DNA from: Veillonellaceae bacterium UBA5809
GTDB taxonomy: Bacteria; Bacillota; Negativicutes; Veillonellales; Dialisteraceae
Reading direction: 5' to 3'
DNA length: 5,611 nucleotides
Assembly (NCBI GenBank): GCA_002417965.1
Contig: DIDD01000087.1
Span: forward strand, 1-5,611
Both the position numbers and the translations under genes were made by a program. This document shows, piece by piece, positions 5,551 through 5,611 of this stretch. The notes below the pieces were generated by a model. It was not told where the DNA came from and did no database searches. It saw only the letters and a program-made list of their open reading frames with translations. How positions within the stretch are numbered: the first letter of the stretch is position 1; the number at the start of each line of letters is the position of its first letter.

Positions 5551-5611
5551 AAAATCTCCTGACATGAAATATCCGCCCTTTCAAAAAAGAAAACAGGATG
5601 TGTCATTGGGG

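Noticed and set aside
5581..5611. Possible tail of a terminator (minus strand TTTTCTTTTTT after a C-rich segment) at the right edge
   Set aside because: The matching stem arm would lie beyond the window, so a hairpin cannot be shown.

Overview
The window looks like chromosomal DNA from an anaerobic Firmicute, probably a gut-type clostridium. This is inferred from purine-rich AGGAGG-like ribosome binding sites, sigma-A-like promoters, moderate GC, and the gene content (cobamide lower-ligand activation, an FNT-family channel, and an RlmI-type rRNA methyltransferase like those common in Firmicutes). I see no rRNA, tRNA, CRISPR array, insertion sequence or phage gene. The species cannot be named from this sequence.

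Layout. Positions 1-808 (minus strand) hold most of cobT, whose 3' end lies off the left edge. Positions 809-957 are a divergent intergenic region with a promoter for each side. On the plus strand follow an aldehyde dehydrogenase (958-2376) and, 28 bases later, a small membrane-anchored protein with DUF2939-like character (2405-3031). These two very likely form one operon. A strong hairpin at 3046-3094 lies where this operon meets the leftward genes and could terminate both. On the minus strand come an RlmI/RlmQ-type methyltransferase (3232-4452), a 170-base gap (4453-4622), and a YfdC-like formate/nitrite transporter-family channel (4623-5471). The channel gene is preceded by a promoter overlapped by a perfect 13-bp inverted repeat.

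The genes are mostly independent housekeeping or accessory functions rather than one pathway. The two places that conventional annotation explains least are the leader of the channel gene and the gap after it. The leader has an operator-like inverted repeat, an extended -10 and a possible 20-codon leader ORF ending at the channel's ribosome binding site. The gap contains a cysteine-bearing open frame continuing in phase after the channel stop, plus a 14-bp palindrome. Three start codons were placed by ribosome binding site position and differ from the longest possible ORF: 958, 2405 and 5471.

I did not find a convincing new multi-gene system in this window.
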